Assembly: GCA_020638155.1 (NCBI GenBank)
Contig: JACKJB010000004.1
Location: 142,810 to 206,809 of the forward strand
Direction of reading: 5' to 3'
DNA length: 64,000 bases
From: Rhodospirillales bacterium
Lineage (GTDB): Bacteria > Pseudomonadota > Alphaproteobacteria > Micavibrionales > Micavibrionaceae
Both the position numbers and the translations under genes were made by a program. The notes beneath the pieces are model-generated. The model worked only from the letters and a program-made list of their open reading frames with translations, made no database searches and had not been told where the DNA came from. Position 1 is the first letter of the stretch, and each line of letters starts with the position of its first letter. Below, piece by piece: positions 16,334 through 25,184 of the stretch.

Positions 16334-17252
16334 TTAGTATTTCCCGTTCGGGCGCTGGTCGGTCGGCAGGCTTCCCTGCGCGAGCAGCATCAGTTCTGCC
16401 GGGTTGAAGACCAGGGACGTCCGGCTGCCGAAATTCATTTTTGATCCGCGGTAAACCGGCATGGTTCCGGCTGTGCGGCTGTCTGCGGCGAAGGGCTTCA
16501 TGACCAGGGTTTCAACCATGTTATTCAAAGCCATATCCTGCGAAATCTGCTGAAGCGCGGGCTTGAAACGCGGTTTTGCGGATGGCGTTGGGGCCGTGGC
16601 AGGCATGTCCTGCATATCACCGCTGGCCTGGAATTTTTTATCAAAAAACTCGTAAACGCCTGCCAGGGTCCGGGCTTCCCCGGTTTTACGGTCGTAAAAT
16701 ACATTGTAATTCGCCCGCGCCGCCTTGGGGAACAAATCGGCAGCATTTTGCAGCGGATTGTCCTTCATCGCGTTCAGGAAGGCCGCAGCGCCGCCGGCTC
16801 CCATGAAATGCGCGAAATACAGCTCCGTGCCACCAATATCGCCGCCGACATGCCGGTCGAGATAACGCTGGTTCTCCGCGGCGAATTCTGCGGCCAGCAA
16901 CGCTGCTTTTTCAGGGTTCTTGCGTAGCTCCAGAATAGCCTGGCGGTCTGCTCCCCCGACTTTGCCGTTATCGCTGATTTTATCGGCATAAGCGCTAAGA
17001 CCGTGCTTATGCCCGTATTTTTTAACCATGTTCAGCCATGTGCTTTCAATGAACTGGTACAGGCCCGAAGCGCTGCTGCTCTTGGATTCCGCCTTCGCGT
17101 TAAAGCTGCTCTCGGCGGCAGCCTGTTCCATCAGATAGGCAAAATTAACCCCTGTCCGGGCGCTGGCGGTTTTAATCGCATGCAGAACCTGCGGCGCGGC
17201 TCTCCGGGCCATCGAAGCTAAAGCATTGTTATTTAATATAGTTTCGCTCATT
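16334..17252 (-). CDS. Lytic transglycosylase (SLT domain) of unusual layout
   Basis: About 305 residues. EQAAAESSFNAKAESKSSSA contains the catalytic Glu of the SLT fold, followed by SGLYQFIESTWLNMVKKYG; a later ELYFAHFMGAGGAAAFL segment completes the domain. Such enzymes cut peptidoglycan glycan strands to anhydro-muropeptides. No signal peptide is visible, as in some flagellar or injected transglycosylases. The ATG at 17252 (MSETILNNN) is preferred; an extension to a TTG at 17305 is possible. No flagellar genes are nearby. Confidence 0.8.
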
Positions 17253-17379
17253 TTCTGCTTTTTGGGTTCTGGTGTGAACTTTTTTCCTGTTTTTACCCTT
17301 CGCAAACCCCGTGCCAGTTTGGAAAGCCGCGCTTTTTGGGTATAGTGATACGGTTGAAATTTTTTTGGAGCGCCTTTTT

Positions 17380-19134
17380 ATGAGCACATATATCCCGCCG
17401 GTTCAGGACCAGATGTTTATCCTGAATCACGTTATCGATCTGTCCCCGCTACAGGCCGTACAAAATGGTGATATCGATGCATCGATGATCGAAGCCGTTC
17501 TGGGTGAGGCGGGCAAGCTGGCGGCGGACGTTCTGGCCCCGCTCAACGACACGGGCGATAAGCAGGGCTGCGTGCTTGAGGACGGCAAGGTCGCCACCCC
17601 GAAAGGATTTAAAGAGGCCTATGCCACCTTTATCGCTAACGGCTGGAACGCGGTGCCTTTCGATCCGGAATATGGCGGACAGGGACTGCCCTGGGCGCTG
17701 ACTTTTGCGCTGCAGGAACTGTGGCAGGGGGCGAACATGGCGTTCGGCCTGTGCCCGCTGCTGACCCAGGCCGGGGTTGAAGCGCTGCATGAATACGGCA
17801 CTGATGAACAAAAGCAGACCTATTTGGCGAAAATGATCTCAGGCGAATGGACCGGTAGCATGCAGCTGACCGAACCGCAGGCCGGGACGGATCTCGGGTC
17901 GCTCAGATGCACGGCAGAACCGCAGGATGACGGCTCTTACAGGCTGCGCGGCCAGAAGATTTTTATTACCTATGGTGAGCATGATTTTACCGGGAATATC
18001 GTGCACATGGTGCTGGCCCGCACCCCCGGCGCGCCGGAAGGCTATAAGGGAATTTCCATGTTCCTGGTTCCTAAATTCATCCCCGATGCGCAGGGCAATC
18101 CGGGGCAGCGCAACGATGCTTATTGCGTCGGGCTTGAACATAAGCTCGGCATCCACGCTTCGCCGACCTGCACGATGCAATATGGCGATGCGGGCGGCGC
18201 GGTAGGCTGGCTGATCGGTAAGGAAAATGAAGGGCTCAAAAATATGTTCATCATGATGAACAATGCCCGCCTCTGTGTCGGCCTGCAAGGCGTCGCACTG
18301 GCGGAGCGCGCGTACCAGAAAGCGCTGTCCTACGCCAAAGAGCGGGTGCAGGGGACGCGCATCGACCAAAAAGACGGGGGCAAAGTTGCTATCATTGAGC
18401 ATCCCGATGTTCGCCGGATGCTGATGCGTATGAAAACGCAGATTGAAGCAGGCCGGGCGCTGGCGCTGGAATCAGGCCTGCTGCTGGATCTGGCTAAAGC
18501 GGGGGATCAGGATGCGGCGGCGCGGGTGAACCTGCTGACCCCGGTTGTGAAAGCGTGGTGCACCGATATGGCGAACGAGGTCGCGGCGCTGGGGGTGCAG
18601 GTCCATGGCGGTATGGGCTTTATCGAGGAAACCGGCGCGGCGCAGTTCATCCGGGATGCCCGGATTCTGAGCATTTATGAAGGCACCAACGGTGTGCAGG
18701 CGCAGGATCTATACGTGCAGAAATTACTGCGGGATAAAGGGGCGGCGATGCAAAGCTGGATCGCCGATGCGCAGACCCATATTACGAAGGCGCAAGAACA
18801 TAAGGAACTGGCCGCGGCAGCAGGATCCCTGCAGGCGGCGCTGGAACAGTTGACAGAGGCCGGAGGTCTGATCGCTTCATACGGAGCATATGAAGGTGCT
18901 GCCGTCAGTGTGCCTTACCTCCGTCTGTTCGGGCATGTTGCGGGGGGCGCCATGTTATGCCGCAGCGCGCTTGCGGGGCTGGTATGCGGTGATGATGTTC
19001 TGGCGGAAAGCAAACGGCTGAGCTTCGCATTTTATATGGCGCATATCCTTCCTGAAAGTGCGGGCTTATTGGAAACAATCCGTGGCGGCAGCGATTCTGT
19101 CACCGAGGCCGGTAAGGTGTTACTGGTCGGTTGA
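17380..19134 (+). CDS. Acyl-CoA dehydrogenase, long form (DmdC/FadE-like)
   Basis: A 584-residue flavoenzyme, longer than the roughly 380-residue core, in the subgroup with an extra C-terminal domain that includes 3-methylmercaptopropionyl-CoA dehydrogenases. LTEPQAGTDLGSLRCTA is the flavin/substrate signature; QVHGGMGFIEETGAAQFIRD and SIYEGTNGVQAQDL mark the C-terminal core, with the catalytic Glu in IYEGTNG. A TTGGAG ribosome binding site precedes the ATG at 17380. Electrons would go via ETF to the ETF-QO at 57 kb. The chain-length preference cannot be read. Its 3' end overlaps the next, converging gene by 15 bp. Confidence 0.9.
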   Translation: MSTYIPPVQDQMFILNHVIDLSPLQAVQNGDIDASMIEAVLGEAGKLAADVLAPLNDTGDKQGCVLEDGKVATPKGFKEAYATFIANGWNAVPFDPEYGGQGLPWALTFALQELWQGANMAFGLCPLLTQAGVEALHEYGTDEQKQTYLAKMISGEWTGSMQLTEPQAGTDLGSLRCTAEPQDDGSYRLRGQKIFITYGEHDFTGNIVHMVLARTPGAPEGYKGISMFLVPKFIPDAQGNPGQRNDAYCVGLEHKLGIHASPTCTMQYGDAGGAVGWLIGKENEGLKNMFIMMNNARLCVGLQGVALAERAYQKALSYAKERVQGTRIDQKDGGKVAIIEHPDVRRMLMRMKTQIEAGRALALESGLLLDLAKAGDQDAAARVNLLTPVVKAWCTDMANEVAALGVQVHGGMGFIEETGAAQFIRDARILSIYEGTNGVQAQDLYVQKLLRDKGAAMQSWIADAQTHITKAQEHKELAAAAGSLQAALEQLTEAGGLIASYGAYEGAAVSVPYLRLFGHVAGGAMLCRSALAGLVCGDDVLAESKRLSFAFYMAHILPESAGLLETIRGGSDSVTEAGKVLLVG

Positions 19135-19719
19135 CAGGCGCGGCTTCAGAGGGTTGTTCTCAATTTCCTTGGCGCATTTGAGCGCTGAAGCGCTGCCGAT
19201 CCCCGTCAGCTTAGGCATATAAGAGCCCGGGTTCTCCATATATAGTTTGGCAAAGTGCCGCCCGTAACACCCGCAGAACTCTTCAAGACCGTATGGCATT
19301 TGCCATCCATAAAGCCCGGTACATTGTTTATAGCCGTATCCGGCGGCTCCGGCTTCATTCGGACATTCTTCGGCGACCTGGTCGGCCAGCGACAGCGGGT
19401 CGACCAGCGGGTTATAATCAAGAATACGCCGATCAAGGAACTTTGCCGCAACACAGCGGCAATCATGCAGGCTGGAGAACATATCCTGCGTTTCGCAGAA
19501 ATTATGAACGAATTCGGCCTCCGCCATCAGCTCAGCCTGGATGTCGGGAGGGAGCCGGTTATAGACGTCGTCCGCTTTTTTTGATCCCATGTCCTGTGCC
19601 TGCTGTTCCGGGGCGATATAAGGGTTGTAATCCTGCGCACGGGCAGCGCCTGGTAAAGCAGACAGCAGGAGAGCGGTCAGCGTAAACGAAAAAAGAATAT
19701 ATACGGCAATACGGGGCAT
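19120..19719 (-). CDS. Secreted Cys-rich protein of unknown function
   Basis: About 199 residues with an N-terminal signal peptide (VYILFSFTLTALLLSALPGAARA, probable cut after ARA). The mature part has eight Cys (FCETQ, HDCRCVAAKF, EECPNE, YKQCTG, EEFCGCYGRH, LKCAKE), which suggests disulfides in the periplasm. The ATG at 19717-19719 has AAGGA upstream; an earlier start at 19758 would put extra residues before the signal. Family unknown. Confidence 0.7.
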   Translation of the reverse strand: MPRIAVYILFSFTLTALLLSALPGAARAQDYNPYIAPEQQAQDMGSKKADDVYNRLPPDIQAELMAEAEFVHNFCETQDMFSSLHDCRCVAAKFLDRRILDYNPLVDPLSLADQVAEECPNEAGAAGYGYKQCTGLYGWQMPYGLEEFCGCYGRHFAKLYMENPGSYMPKLTGIGSASALKCAKEIENNPLKPRLSTDQ

Positions 19720-19797
19720 CAGCCTGAATTTCCTTGTCTTTATATAATCATACCACAAAACGGTTCTTATTAAGATATGGTTCCAGAGCCATAAAGA

Positions 19798-19820
19798 AAA
19801 GGCCGGAAAATCCGGCCTTT
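19798..19820. terminator. Bidirectional intrinsic terminator
   Basis: AAAGGCCGGA (19798-19807), loop AAA, TCCGGCCTTT (19811-19820). The stem is perfect and both flanks give T-rich tails, so it can end the sapC/HTH operon on the minus strand and transcripts from the left on the plus strand. Confidence 0.8.
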
Positions 19821-19844
19821 AAAAATTCTCTAGTTGTACAGGTG

Positions 19845-20504
19845 TTAGGCGCTGGCTTGCTTCGGCTCGTCGTCCTTGCCTTCTGCGGGCTGGGCTGGGG
19901 CATCTGTTGCAGCGGCGGCTTTCTCATCCGGGCTTTTGAATTTATGCCACAGGCCCTGGATATCAAAGCCGGAGCGGCGGTCAGCATTGGATGAAGGGTT
20001 TGCCGGGCGGTTTTCATTATCGCTCTTCATTTTTTTCATGCCCTTCATGCGCTGTTCCATCATTTGCTGACGGCGCTCACGGGCGCGGCGTTCGCGCTCC
20101 TTGATTTCCTCTTTCAGCTCTTCAGCCTGTTTCTGGCTGTACTGGCTGGTAATCAGGGTCTGCTGCGCCTGTTTCTGCCACTGGTCACGCTGCTCTTTCA
20201 GATCGCTGACCTGGTCGCGGGTGACATCCAGCTGGTCTTCCAGCATACGGATGCGCATTTTCATCCGCTCCATCTCCAGCATATGCGTCGCTTTTTCAAT
20301 CTCGGCTTCGACCGCTTTCTGGTCTTTGCTTTCGGAGTCCTGCGGCATCAGGCCAAAGGCGCGGTCCAGCTCTGAAACGTCAATGACGCGGCGGCCGTTG
20401 CCATCGACTTCATAGGAAATCTTGCCGCTTTTCATCGCGCGCTGGATGGTTGATTTCGATTTGCCGGTCAGTTCGGCAGCACGCTGTGCTCCTACCTTTG
20501 CCAT
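19845..20504 (-). CDS. HTH / coiled-coil DNA-binding protein (KfrA or entry-exclusion-1-like layout)
   Basis: About 219 residues. The N-terminal 45 residues (RAAELTGKSKSTIQRAMKSG, then YEVDGNGRRVIDVSELDRAF) look like an excisionase/MerR-type winged helix with a recognition helix. A long charged coiled coil follows (about 60-160), then a disordered Pro/Ala/Asp-rich tail. Similar layouts are known in plasmid proteins called entry exclusion protein 1 or KfrA. A strong AAGGAGGG lies eight bases before the ATG at 20504; the frame is open further upstream without a better start. It follows sapC by about 90 bp on the same strand and ends at a strong terminator. Its role is unknown. Confidence 0.7.
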   Translation of the reverse strand: MAKVGAQRAAELTGKSKSTIQRAMKSGKISYEVDGNGRRVIDVSELDRAFGLMPQDSESKDQKAVEAEIEKATHMLEMERMKMRIRMLEDQLDVTRDQVSDLKEQRDQWQKQAQQTLITSQYSQKQAEELKEEIKERERRARERRQQMMEQRMKGMKKMKSDNENRPANPSSNADRRSGFDIQGLWHKFKSPDEKAAAATDAPAQPAEGKDDEPKQASA

Positions 20505-20595
20505 ATCAGGCCCTCCTTGGTGGTGGTTTTGCAATACTTTCCGGTGCCGGCACCATGCCGGCAGACACCGTTTCAAGGCGGCGCATCAGGAAAGT

Positions 20596-21393
20596 TTATT
20601 TCTTCTTATTCTTGCCTTCTTGTTCAAGGCGCTCATTCAGCAGAGCGGTTAAGCGCTGCCATTGCGACCCGGAAAACAGGTGCGCGTACAGGAATGGCAG
20701 CCAGCCTTTTTTACGCCATTCCAGAAAATCCGCATCCGATACTTCGGCCAGCTTTTGTTCGTCAATAATGCGGAAACCTGAGAAACTGATTTTTTGTCCG
20801 TCGCCGATAGCGATCTCGGCCTGACGGTCAACCAGCAGACCGCTGGCGGCCAATGCCTTGCTGAACTCAATCGTTTGCTGGGCGGCGGCATGATAGGATT
20901 TGCAGAATTCCAGCGCATTCTGGGCCAGTTGCGTCGGCTCGCTGTTTTCTGTGAAAAATTTCTGGTCGCTCTTTTCGTTGATGACGTTATCGTCCATATC
21001 AACGCACAGCGTCAGCTGGTCGCTGTTCGGCACTTCTGAAAAGATGAACGGGTAGCGGCGGATATAAGCCGGGATATAAGTGTTCTTTTCCCATTCGCCT
21101 TTTTTATTGACGAACAGGTTCTCATTATCGCGCAGGCCGACCAGGGCAACCGGGGTTGCGTTATTGTCAGGGCTGAAAGCGATTGGATAGAAATGGCAGA
21201 TTTGCGGCATCTCGATCATGTTGATCGGCACGGCGTTCACCGTGCTGGTGAAGCCCAGTCCAAAATCTTTTTTCAGACCCAGCTTGACGTGTTTTTTGGA
21301 ATCAAGCGGCATCGGCTGTTTGTAAAAGAGCGGCATGTTAGCGCCTTCGGTCTGTGCGGGGGCTTGCTGTGCAGCGGCTTCTTTATCAGCCAT
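20596..21393 (-). CDS. SapC family protein
   Basis: A 265-residue protein with the SapC domain: MPLFYKQPMPLDSKKHVKLG, ICHFYPIAFS, TPVALVGLRDNENLFV, AYIRRYPFIF and the C-terminal SFSGFRIIDEQKLAEVSD. SapC was named after a Campylobacter S-layer locus, but the biochemical role is not established. No signal peptide is present. An AAAGGAC ribosome binding site precedes the ATG, and TTGAGT/TATACA (21462-21467, 21441-21446 on the minus strand, 15-bp spacer) may be its promoter. No S-layer or glycosylation gene is next to it. Confidence 0.85.
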   Translation of the reverse strand: MADKEAAAQQAPAQTEGANMPLFYKQPMPLDSKKHVKLGLKKDFGLGFTSTVNAVPINMIEMPQICHFYPIAFSPDNNATPVALVGLRDNENLFVNKKGEWEKNTYIPAYIRRYPFIFSEVPNSDQLTLCVDMDDNVINEKSDQKFFTENSEPTQLAQNALEFCKSYHAAAQQTIEFSKALAASGLLVDRQAEIAIGDGQKISFSGFRIIDEQKLAEVSDADFLEWRKKGWLPFLYAHLFSGSQWQRLTALLNERLEQEGKNKKK

Positions 21394-21480
21394 AATAATA
21401 AGTCCTTTGATTATTTAACGTCTAAAAAACACACACTGTATGTATACAATTCCGTTCGCATACTCAAGCAGAGTTACACA

Positions 21481-22359
21481 TTAAACGCAATCTTTTTTGA
21501 GTTCCGGAAATAGCCTTTTCCCCAACTCAATATCCCCCAGCCCGATCATGGCATTGGTCCGCTTGCGCGGCTCATTAAAGCGCGGCATGCGCCCGGTCGT
21601 CAGGTCGATCATCGCCCCGCCGGCATTTTTAAGGATCAGCCAGTCCGGCGCGTAATCCCAGCTAAAACCGTTGCTGTCCTGCAGACTGGGTTTTTTCGCG
21701 CAATTCACGAAAATGTCGGCCTCACCTTTGGCGACAGCCATATAAAAAGCCGTTTTGCAAAGCCCTTTGGCTTGTTCGAGCGGCGGTACATTCAGACCGC
21801 GTTTGGACAGGCTGTTCCGCGCCGCATCGTAACTTTCACGGCTGTAATGCAGTTCGTTGAACAGGGTGCGCAGGGGCTTTGTGCCTGAAACGGGCTTGCT
21901 TGTAATAATCTTGTCCGCTTCCGGGGTCCGGCACCGGGCGCTGCCGTCCCGTGTGCTGTAAAAGAAGCGTTGATGGACCGGTTCGTGGATCACGCCGAGC
22001 ACAGGGCATCCGTCTTCGACCAGGGCGATTTTAACGTAAAAATGATCGTTCTGGGCAATAAAGCCTTTGGTGCCGTCCAGCGGATCGACAGTCCAGTACA
22101 GGCGCTTATCTTGTTCGGCTTCTGCCGTGTTTTCTTCGGAAATTACCGTGATATCAGGGGTGAGCTGCTGAAGCCGTGTGACGATCAGGGCGCTGGATTC
22201 CTTGTCTGCCGCGGTAACGGGGGAGCTGTCTTGTTTAAGCTCAATATTGAGTGCAGCATCCTTATAGTGCTTCATCAGCACGCCGCCTGCGGCCCCGGCG
22301 ATATCAAGGATCTCCGGCAGCCAGAGCTGCAATTGTTTTTCCTGAACCTGCTGTGTCAT
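21481..22359 (-). CDS. Inositol monophosphatase / CysQ family phosphatase (first copy)
   Basis: About 292 residues of the lithium-sensitive phosphatase superfamily. KQDSSPVTAADKESS, EENTAE and TVDPLDGTKGFI supply the metal-binding Glu and Asp residues; WDYAPDWLILKNAGG is the C-terminal metal motif, with Ala-Pro-Asp. The best start is the ATG at 22359, which has GGAG six bases upstream; an ATG at 22389 has none. Substrates in this family include PAP, inositol phosphate and fructose bisphosphate. A closer CysQ is encoded with the sulfate genes at 27.1 kb, so this copy may have another substrate. Confidence 0.82.
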   Translation of the reverse strand: MTQQVQEKQLQLWLPEILDIAGAAGGVLMKHYKDAALNIELKQDSSPVTAADKESSALIVTRLQQLTPDITVISEENTAEAEQDKRLYWTVDPLDGTKGFIAQNDHFYVKIALVEDGCPVLGVIHEPVHQRFFYSTRDGSARCRTPEADKIITSKPVSGTKPLRTLFNELHYSRESYDAARNSLSKRGLNVPPLEQAKGLCKTAFYMAVAKGEADIFVNCAKKPSLQDSNGFSWDYAPDWLILKNAGGAMIDLTTGRMPRFNEPRKRTNAMIGLGDIELGKRLFPELKKDCV

Positions 22360-22504
22360 GACGTCTCCGGTTAAAGCGATATTAGTCATAACACAGAAGT
22401 GGTTTGTAAGGCAAGATTTGCGGTAAATAAAGCTTTTGCCTTTTGTGCAGGATGCGTTAAACTCCGCGCGAAACAGCCATTTTTAAAGAGAGAGGGTGCG
22501 TGTA

Positions 22505-23857
22505 ATGCGGATAGCAATGGTCGGAACCGGGTATGTCGGTCTGGTTTCAGGAACGTGTTTTGCCGAATTCGGTCACGATGTTGTTTGCGTCGATCTGGAC
22601 AAGGACAAGATCGAGCGCCTGAAAAAAGGCGAAGTACCGATTTACGAACCGGGCCTTGAAGACCTGCTCGCCCGCCAGATCGAGGCGGGACGGATCAGTT
22701 TCACTACGGCCATCGCTGATGCGATTGGCGGTGCCGATGCGGTGTTTATAGCCGTCGGTACGCCTTCGCGCCGTTTCGGCCGTGATGCGGATTTAAGCTA
22801 TGTCTATGACGCGGCCCGCGATATTGCCCGCGCGGCAAAAGACTATGTCGTCGTCGTCGATAAATCGACCGTGCCGGTCGGGACCGCCGGTGAAGTGGAG
22901 CGTATTATGCGCGAGGAAAACGCCGAGCTCGATTTCGACGTCGTGTCCAACCCGGAATTCCTGCGTGAAGGTGCGGCGATCGAGGATTTTATGCGCCCTG
23001 ACCGCGTTGTCGTCGGCGCGGAATCGGACCGGGCGCAAAAAATCATGCGCGAGATTTACCGCCCGCTTTACATCAATGAAACCCCGATCGTTTTCACAAA
23101 ACGCGAAACGGCGGAACTGATTAAATATGCGGCCAACGCGTTCCTGGCGACCAAGATCACTTTTATCAACGAAATTGCCGATCTGTGCGAAAAGGTCGGT
23201 GCCGACGTTCAGGAAGTGGCCAAGGGCATCGGCCTGGACGGCCGGATCGGCGGCAAGTTTTTACATGCCGGGCCGGGCTATGGCGGATCGTGCTTCCCCA
23301 AAGATACCGCTGCATTGACGCGGACGGGACAGAAATACGGCGCGGCGCAGCGTATCGTCGAAACGGTCGTGTCCGTCAACGAAGACCGCAAGGCGCATAT
23401 GGCGGATAAAGTAATTGCAGCCTGCGGCGGCGATGTGCGCGGTAAAAAGATCGGCATTCTCGGCGTGGCGTTCAAGCCGAATACCGATGATATGCGCGAT
23501 TCCCCGTCGCTGACGATTATCCCGATTTTGCAACAGGAAGGCGCGGTCATCGCCGCCTATGATCCCGAGGCGATGCCGGAGGCAAAAAAGCTGCTCAGCG
23601 ATGTAGACTGGCAATCCGGGCCGTATGATGTGGCTAAGGATGCCGATGTGCTGGTGATTATCACCGAATGGAACGAATTCCGCGCCCTTGACCTGGAACG
23701 GCTGGGGACGCTGATGAAGGAAAAGCGCCTGATCGACCTGCGCAACATCTATAAGACCACCGATATGGAAGGCACAGGCTTTCATTATGTCTCGATCGGC
23801 CGTCCCGAAGTGGGCGGCGCGGGACAGGAAATCCTGCGCGAGGTCTCGAACGGATAA
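22505..23857 (+). CDS. ugd: UDP-glucose 6-dehydrogenase
   Basis: A 450-residue NAD enzyme that oxidises UDP-glucose twice to UDP-glucuronate for surface polysaccharides. The Rossmann motif GTGYVGLVSGTCFAEFGHDV is at the N-terminus; the catalytic Cys is in GPGYGGSCFPKDT; the C-terminal domain shows GVAFKPNTDDMRDSPSL. The ATG at 22505 follows an AGAGAGGG ribosome binding site; a GTG three codons earlier overlaps that site. No glycosyltransferase is next to it. cysD follows after about 60 bp on the same strand. Confidence 0.96.
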   Translation: MRIAMVGTGYVGLVSGTCFAEFGHDVVCVDLDKDKIERLKKGEVPIYEPGLEDLLARQIEAGRISFTTAIADAIGGADAVFIAVGTPSRRFGRDADLSYVYDAARDIARAAKDYVVVVDKSTVPVGTAGEVERIMREENAELDFDVVSNPEFLREGAAIEDFMRPDRVVVGAESDRAQKIMREIYRPLYINETPIVFTKRETAELIKYAANAFLATKITFINEIADLCEKVGADVQEVAKGIGLDGRIGGKFLHAGPGYGGSCFPKDTAALTRTGQKYGAAQRIVETVVSVNEDRKAHMADKVIAACGGDVRGKKIGILGVAFKPNTDDMRDSPSLTIIPILQQEGAVIAAYDPEAMPEAKKLLSDVDWQSGPYDVAKDADVLVIITEWNEFRALDLERLGTLMKEKRLIDLRNIYKTTDMEGTGFHYVSIGRPEVGGAGQEILREVSNG

Positions 23858-23919
23858 GGCTTGCCTTTACGCCGGGAGCGCTTAAAATTGACGGGCAAGC
23901 TTTTTTAGGAGTGCCCGCC

Positions 23920-24717
23920 TTGTACCATTATCTCGACGACCTTGAATCAAGATCGATTTACATCCTGCGCGAAGCCTATAACCGCATCGACCCGCTGGCG
24001 ATGCTGTGGTCGATCGGCAAGGATTCCAATGTCCTGCTGTGGATGATCCGCAAGGCATTTTACGGCCGTATCCCCTTTGATATTGTCCAGCTTGACACTG
24101 AAATGGAGCTGGATGAGGTTTACAGCTTCCGCGATCAACTGGCCAAAGACTGGGACATTCCGCTTAAAATCCAGCTTTGCCCGCCCGAAGAAGAGATGGA
24201 TAAGACCCTGCCGCCCGCCACACGTGCCGCCACGCGTAAAACCGAAGGGCTGCGAAACCTGCTGCGCGAACAAAAATATGCCGGGGTGATTGCCGGGATC
24301 CGCCGGGATGAGCAATCCACCCGCGCCAAGGAACGGGTTTTCTCCCCGCGTACGCTGGACGGGGACTGGAATTTCAAGGACCAGCCGGCGGAATTCTGGG
24401 ACCAGTACCGCACCGAAGTGCCCGAAGGCTGCCATGTCCGCATCCACCCGCTGCTGCACTGGACGGAGGTCGATATTTGGCGTTATACGCAGCGTGAAGA
24501 AATCCCGGTGGTGCCGCTCTATTTCTCCCGCGATGGTAAGCGTTACCGCTCTCTGGGTGAAAAGAACATCACCTTCCCGATCGACAGCGACGCCGCGACC
24601 ATCGATGACATCATCCACGAACTGGAAACCACCAACACGGCCGAACGCGCCGGAAGGGCGATGGATGCGGAGACAGAGGACAGTTTCGAAAAATTACGCG
24701 CGAAAGGGTATATGTGA
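23920..24717 (+). CDS. cysD: Sulfate adenylyltransferase subunit 2
   Basis: A 265-residue PP-loop ATP pyrophosphatase that joins sulfate and ATP to APS together with the CysN GTPase. ESRSIYILREAYNRIDPLAM is the usual beginning; the PP-loop reads SIGKDSN; FDIVQLDTEMELDEVYSFRD and GIRRDEQSTRAKERVFS follow. The TTG at 23920 has AGGAG eight bases upstream; the earlier GTG at 23911 overlaps that site and is less likely. In most genomes cysN follows at once, but here it is pushed 463 bp away by a GIY-YIG gene and palindromic repeats. Confidence 0.95.
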   Translation: MYHYLDDLESRSIYILREAYNRIDPLAMLWSIGKDSNVLLWMIRKAFYGRIPFDIVQLDTEMELDEVYSFRDQLAKDWDIPLKIQLCPPEEEMDKTLPPATRAATRKTEGLRNLLREQKYAGVIAGIRRDEQSTRAKERVFSPRTLDGDWNFKDQPAEFWDQYRTEVPEGCHVRIHPLLHWTEVDIWRYTQREEIPVVPLYFSRDGKRYRSLGEKNITFPIDSDAATIDDIIHELETTNTAERAGRAMDAETEDSFEKLRAKGYM

Positions 24718-24722
24718 ACGAT

Positions 24723-24754
24723 GTCCCGGTTTTCGCAAAGCGAAAACCCCGGAC
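24723..24754. repeat. Imperfect inverted repeat (hairpin) after cysD
   Basis: GTCCCGGTTTTCGC, loop AAA, then GCGAAAACCCCGGAC form a long stem with one bulge. It lies six bases after the cysD stop and just before repeat copy A of the GIY-YIG cassette. It could attenuate readthrough from cysD into cysNC. Confidence 0.7.
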
Positions 24755-24757
24755 GAG

Positions 24758-24784
24758 GTCATCCCGAGCGCAGCCGAGGGATCT
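24758..24784 (+). repeat. REP-like palindromic repeat, copy A
   Basis: It reads ATCCCGAGCGCAGCCGAGGG (24761-24780) preceded by GTC and followed by ATCT. Copies B and C lie in the opposite orientation on the far side of the spacer and of the GIY-YIG gene. Such repeats are widespread between genes in many proteobacteria. Confidence 0.8.
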
Positions 24785-24804
24785 TTGGAAGAAGACAGTT
24801 TGTA

Positions 24805-24829
24805 AGATCCCTCGGCCGCGCTCGGGATG
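24805..24829 (-). repeat. REP-like palindromic repeat, copy B (inverted)
   Basis: It reads GATCCCTCGGCCGCGCTCGG (24806-24825) then GATG. It is the inverse of copy A, 20 bases away, so A and B together can form a large stem in the mRNA just upstream of the GIY-YIG start. Confidence 0.8.
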
Positions 24830-24848
24830 GCAATATTAAGAAAGAACG

Positions 24849-25184
24849 ATGAAAAACTATTACGTTTACATGCTGACAAACTGGACGGGCGATGTGATGT
24901 ATATCGGCATGACGAACGATCTTGAGCGCAGGCTGGCTGAACATCAATCAAAGGCAGTATCCGGCTTTACAAAGCAATATAATCTGACAAAATTGGTGTA
25001 TTATGAACAGGCTGCCGATGTTCAGGCAGCGATTGCACGGGAAAAACAATTGAAAAACTGGTCGCGGCAAAAGAAGGACAGGCTTGTGGAAACGATGAAT
25101 CCGGAATGGGAAGATCTGGCAGAAAGATGGTATGAAGATCCCTCGGCTGCGCTCGGGATGACAGGTGAAGGGATTGCCGTATGA
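24849..25184 (+). CDS. GIY-YIG nuclease-domain protein (UPF0213/YhbQ-like) inserted in the cysD-cysNC operon
   Basis: A 111-residue single-domain protein. YYVYMLTNWTGDVMYIGMTN contains the YVY...YIG pair, then DLERRLAEHQ with the conserved Arg, and IAREKQLKNWSRQKK with the Glu region. Small proteins of this kind are thought to be DNA nucleases of mobile or repair origin. The last 15 or so residues (DPSAALGMT...) are encoded by palindromic repeat copy C, so the ORF end was probably recruited from the repeat. Its stop overlaps the cysNC start (ATGA, 25181-25184). It sits where cysD and cysN are normally adjacent, which marks it as an insertion. Confidence 0.88.
   Translation: MKNYYVYMLTNWTGDVMYIGMTNDLERRLAEHQSKAVSGFTKQYNLTKLVYYEQAADVQAAIAREKQLKNWSRQKKDRLVETMNPEWEDLAERWYEDPSAALGMTGEGIAV
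25136..25162 (-). repeat. REP-like palindromic repeat, copy C, inside the GIY-YIG coding end
   Basis: It reads GATCCCTCGGCTGCGCTCGG (25137-25156) then GATGAC. It has the same orientation as copy B and differs by one base in the core. It codes for the C-terminal residues of the GIY-YIG protein and lies about 20 bp before the cysNC start codon. Confidence 0.8.
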
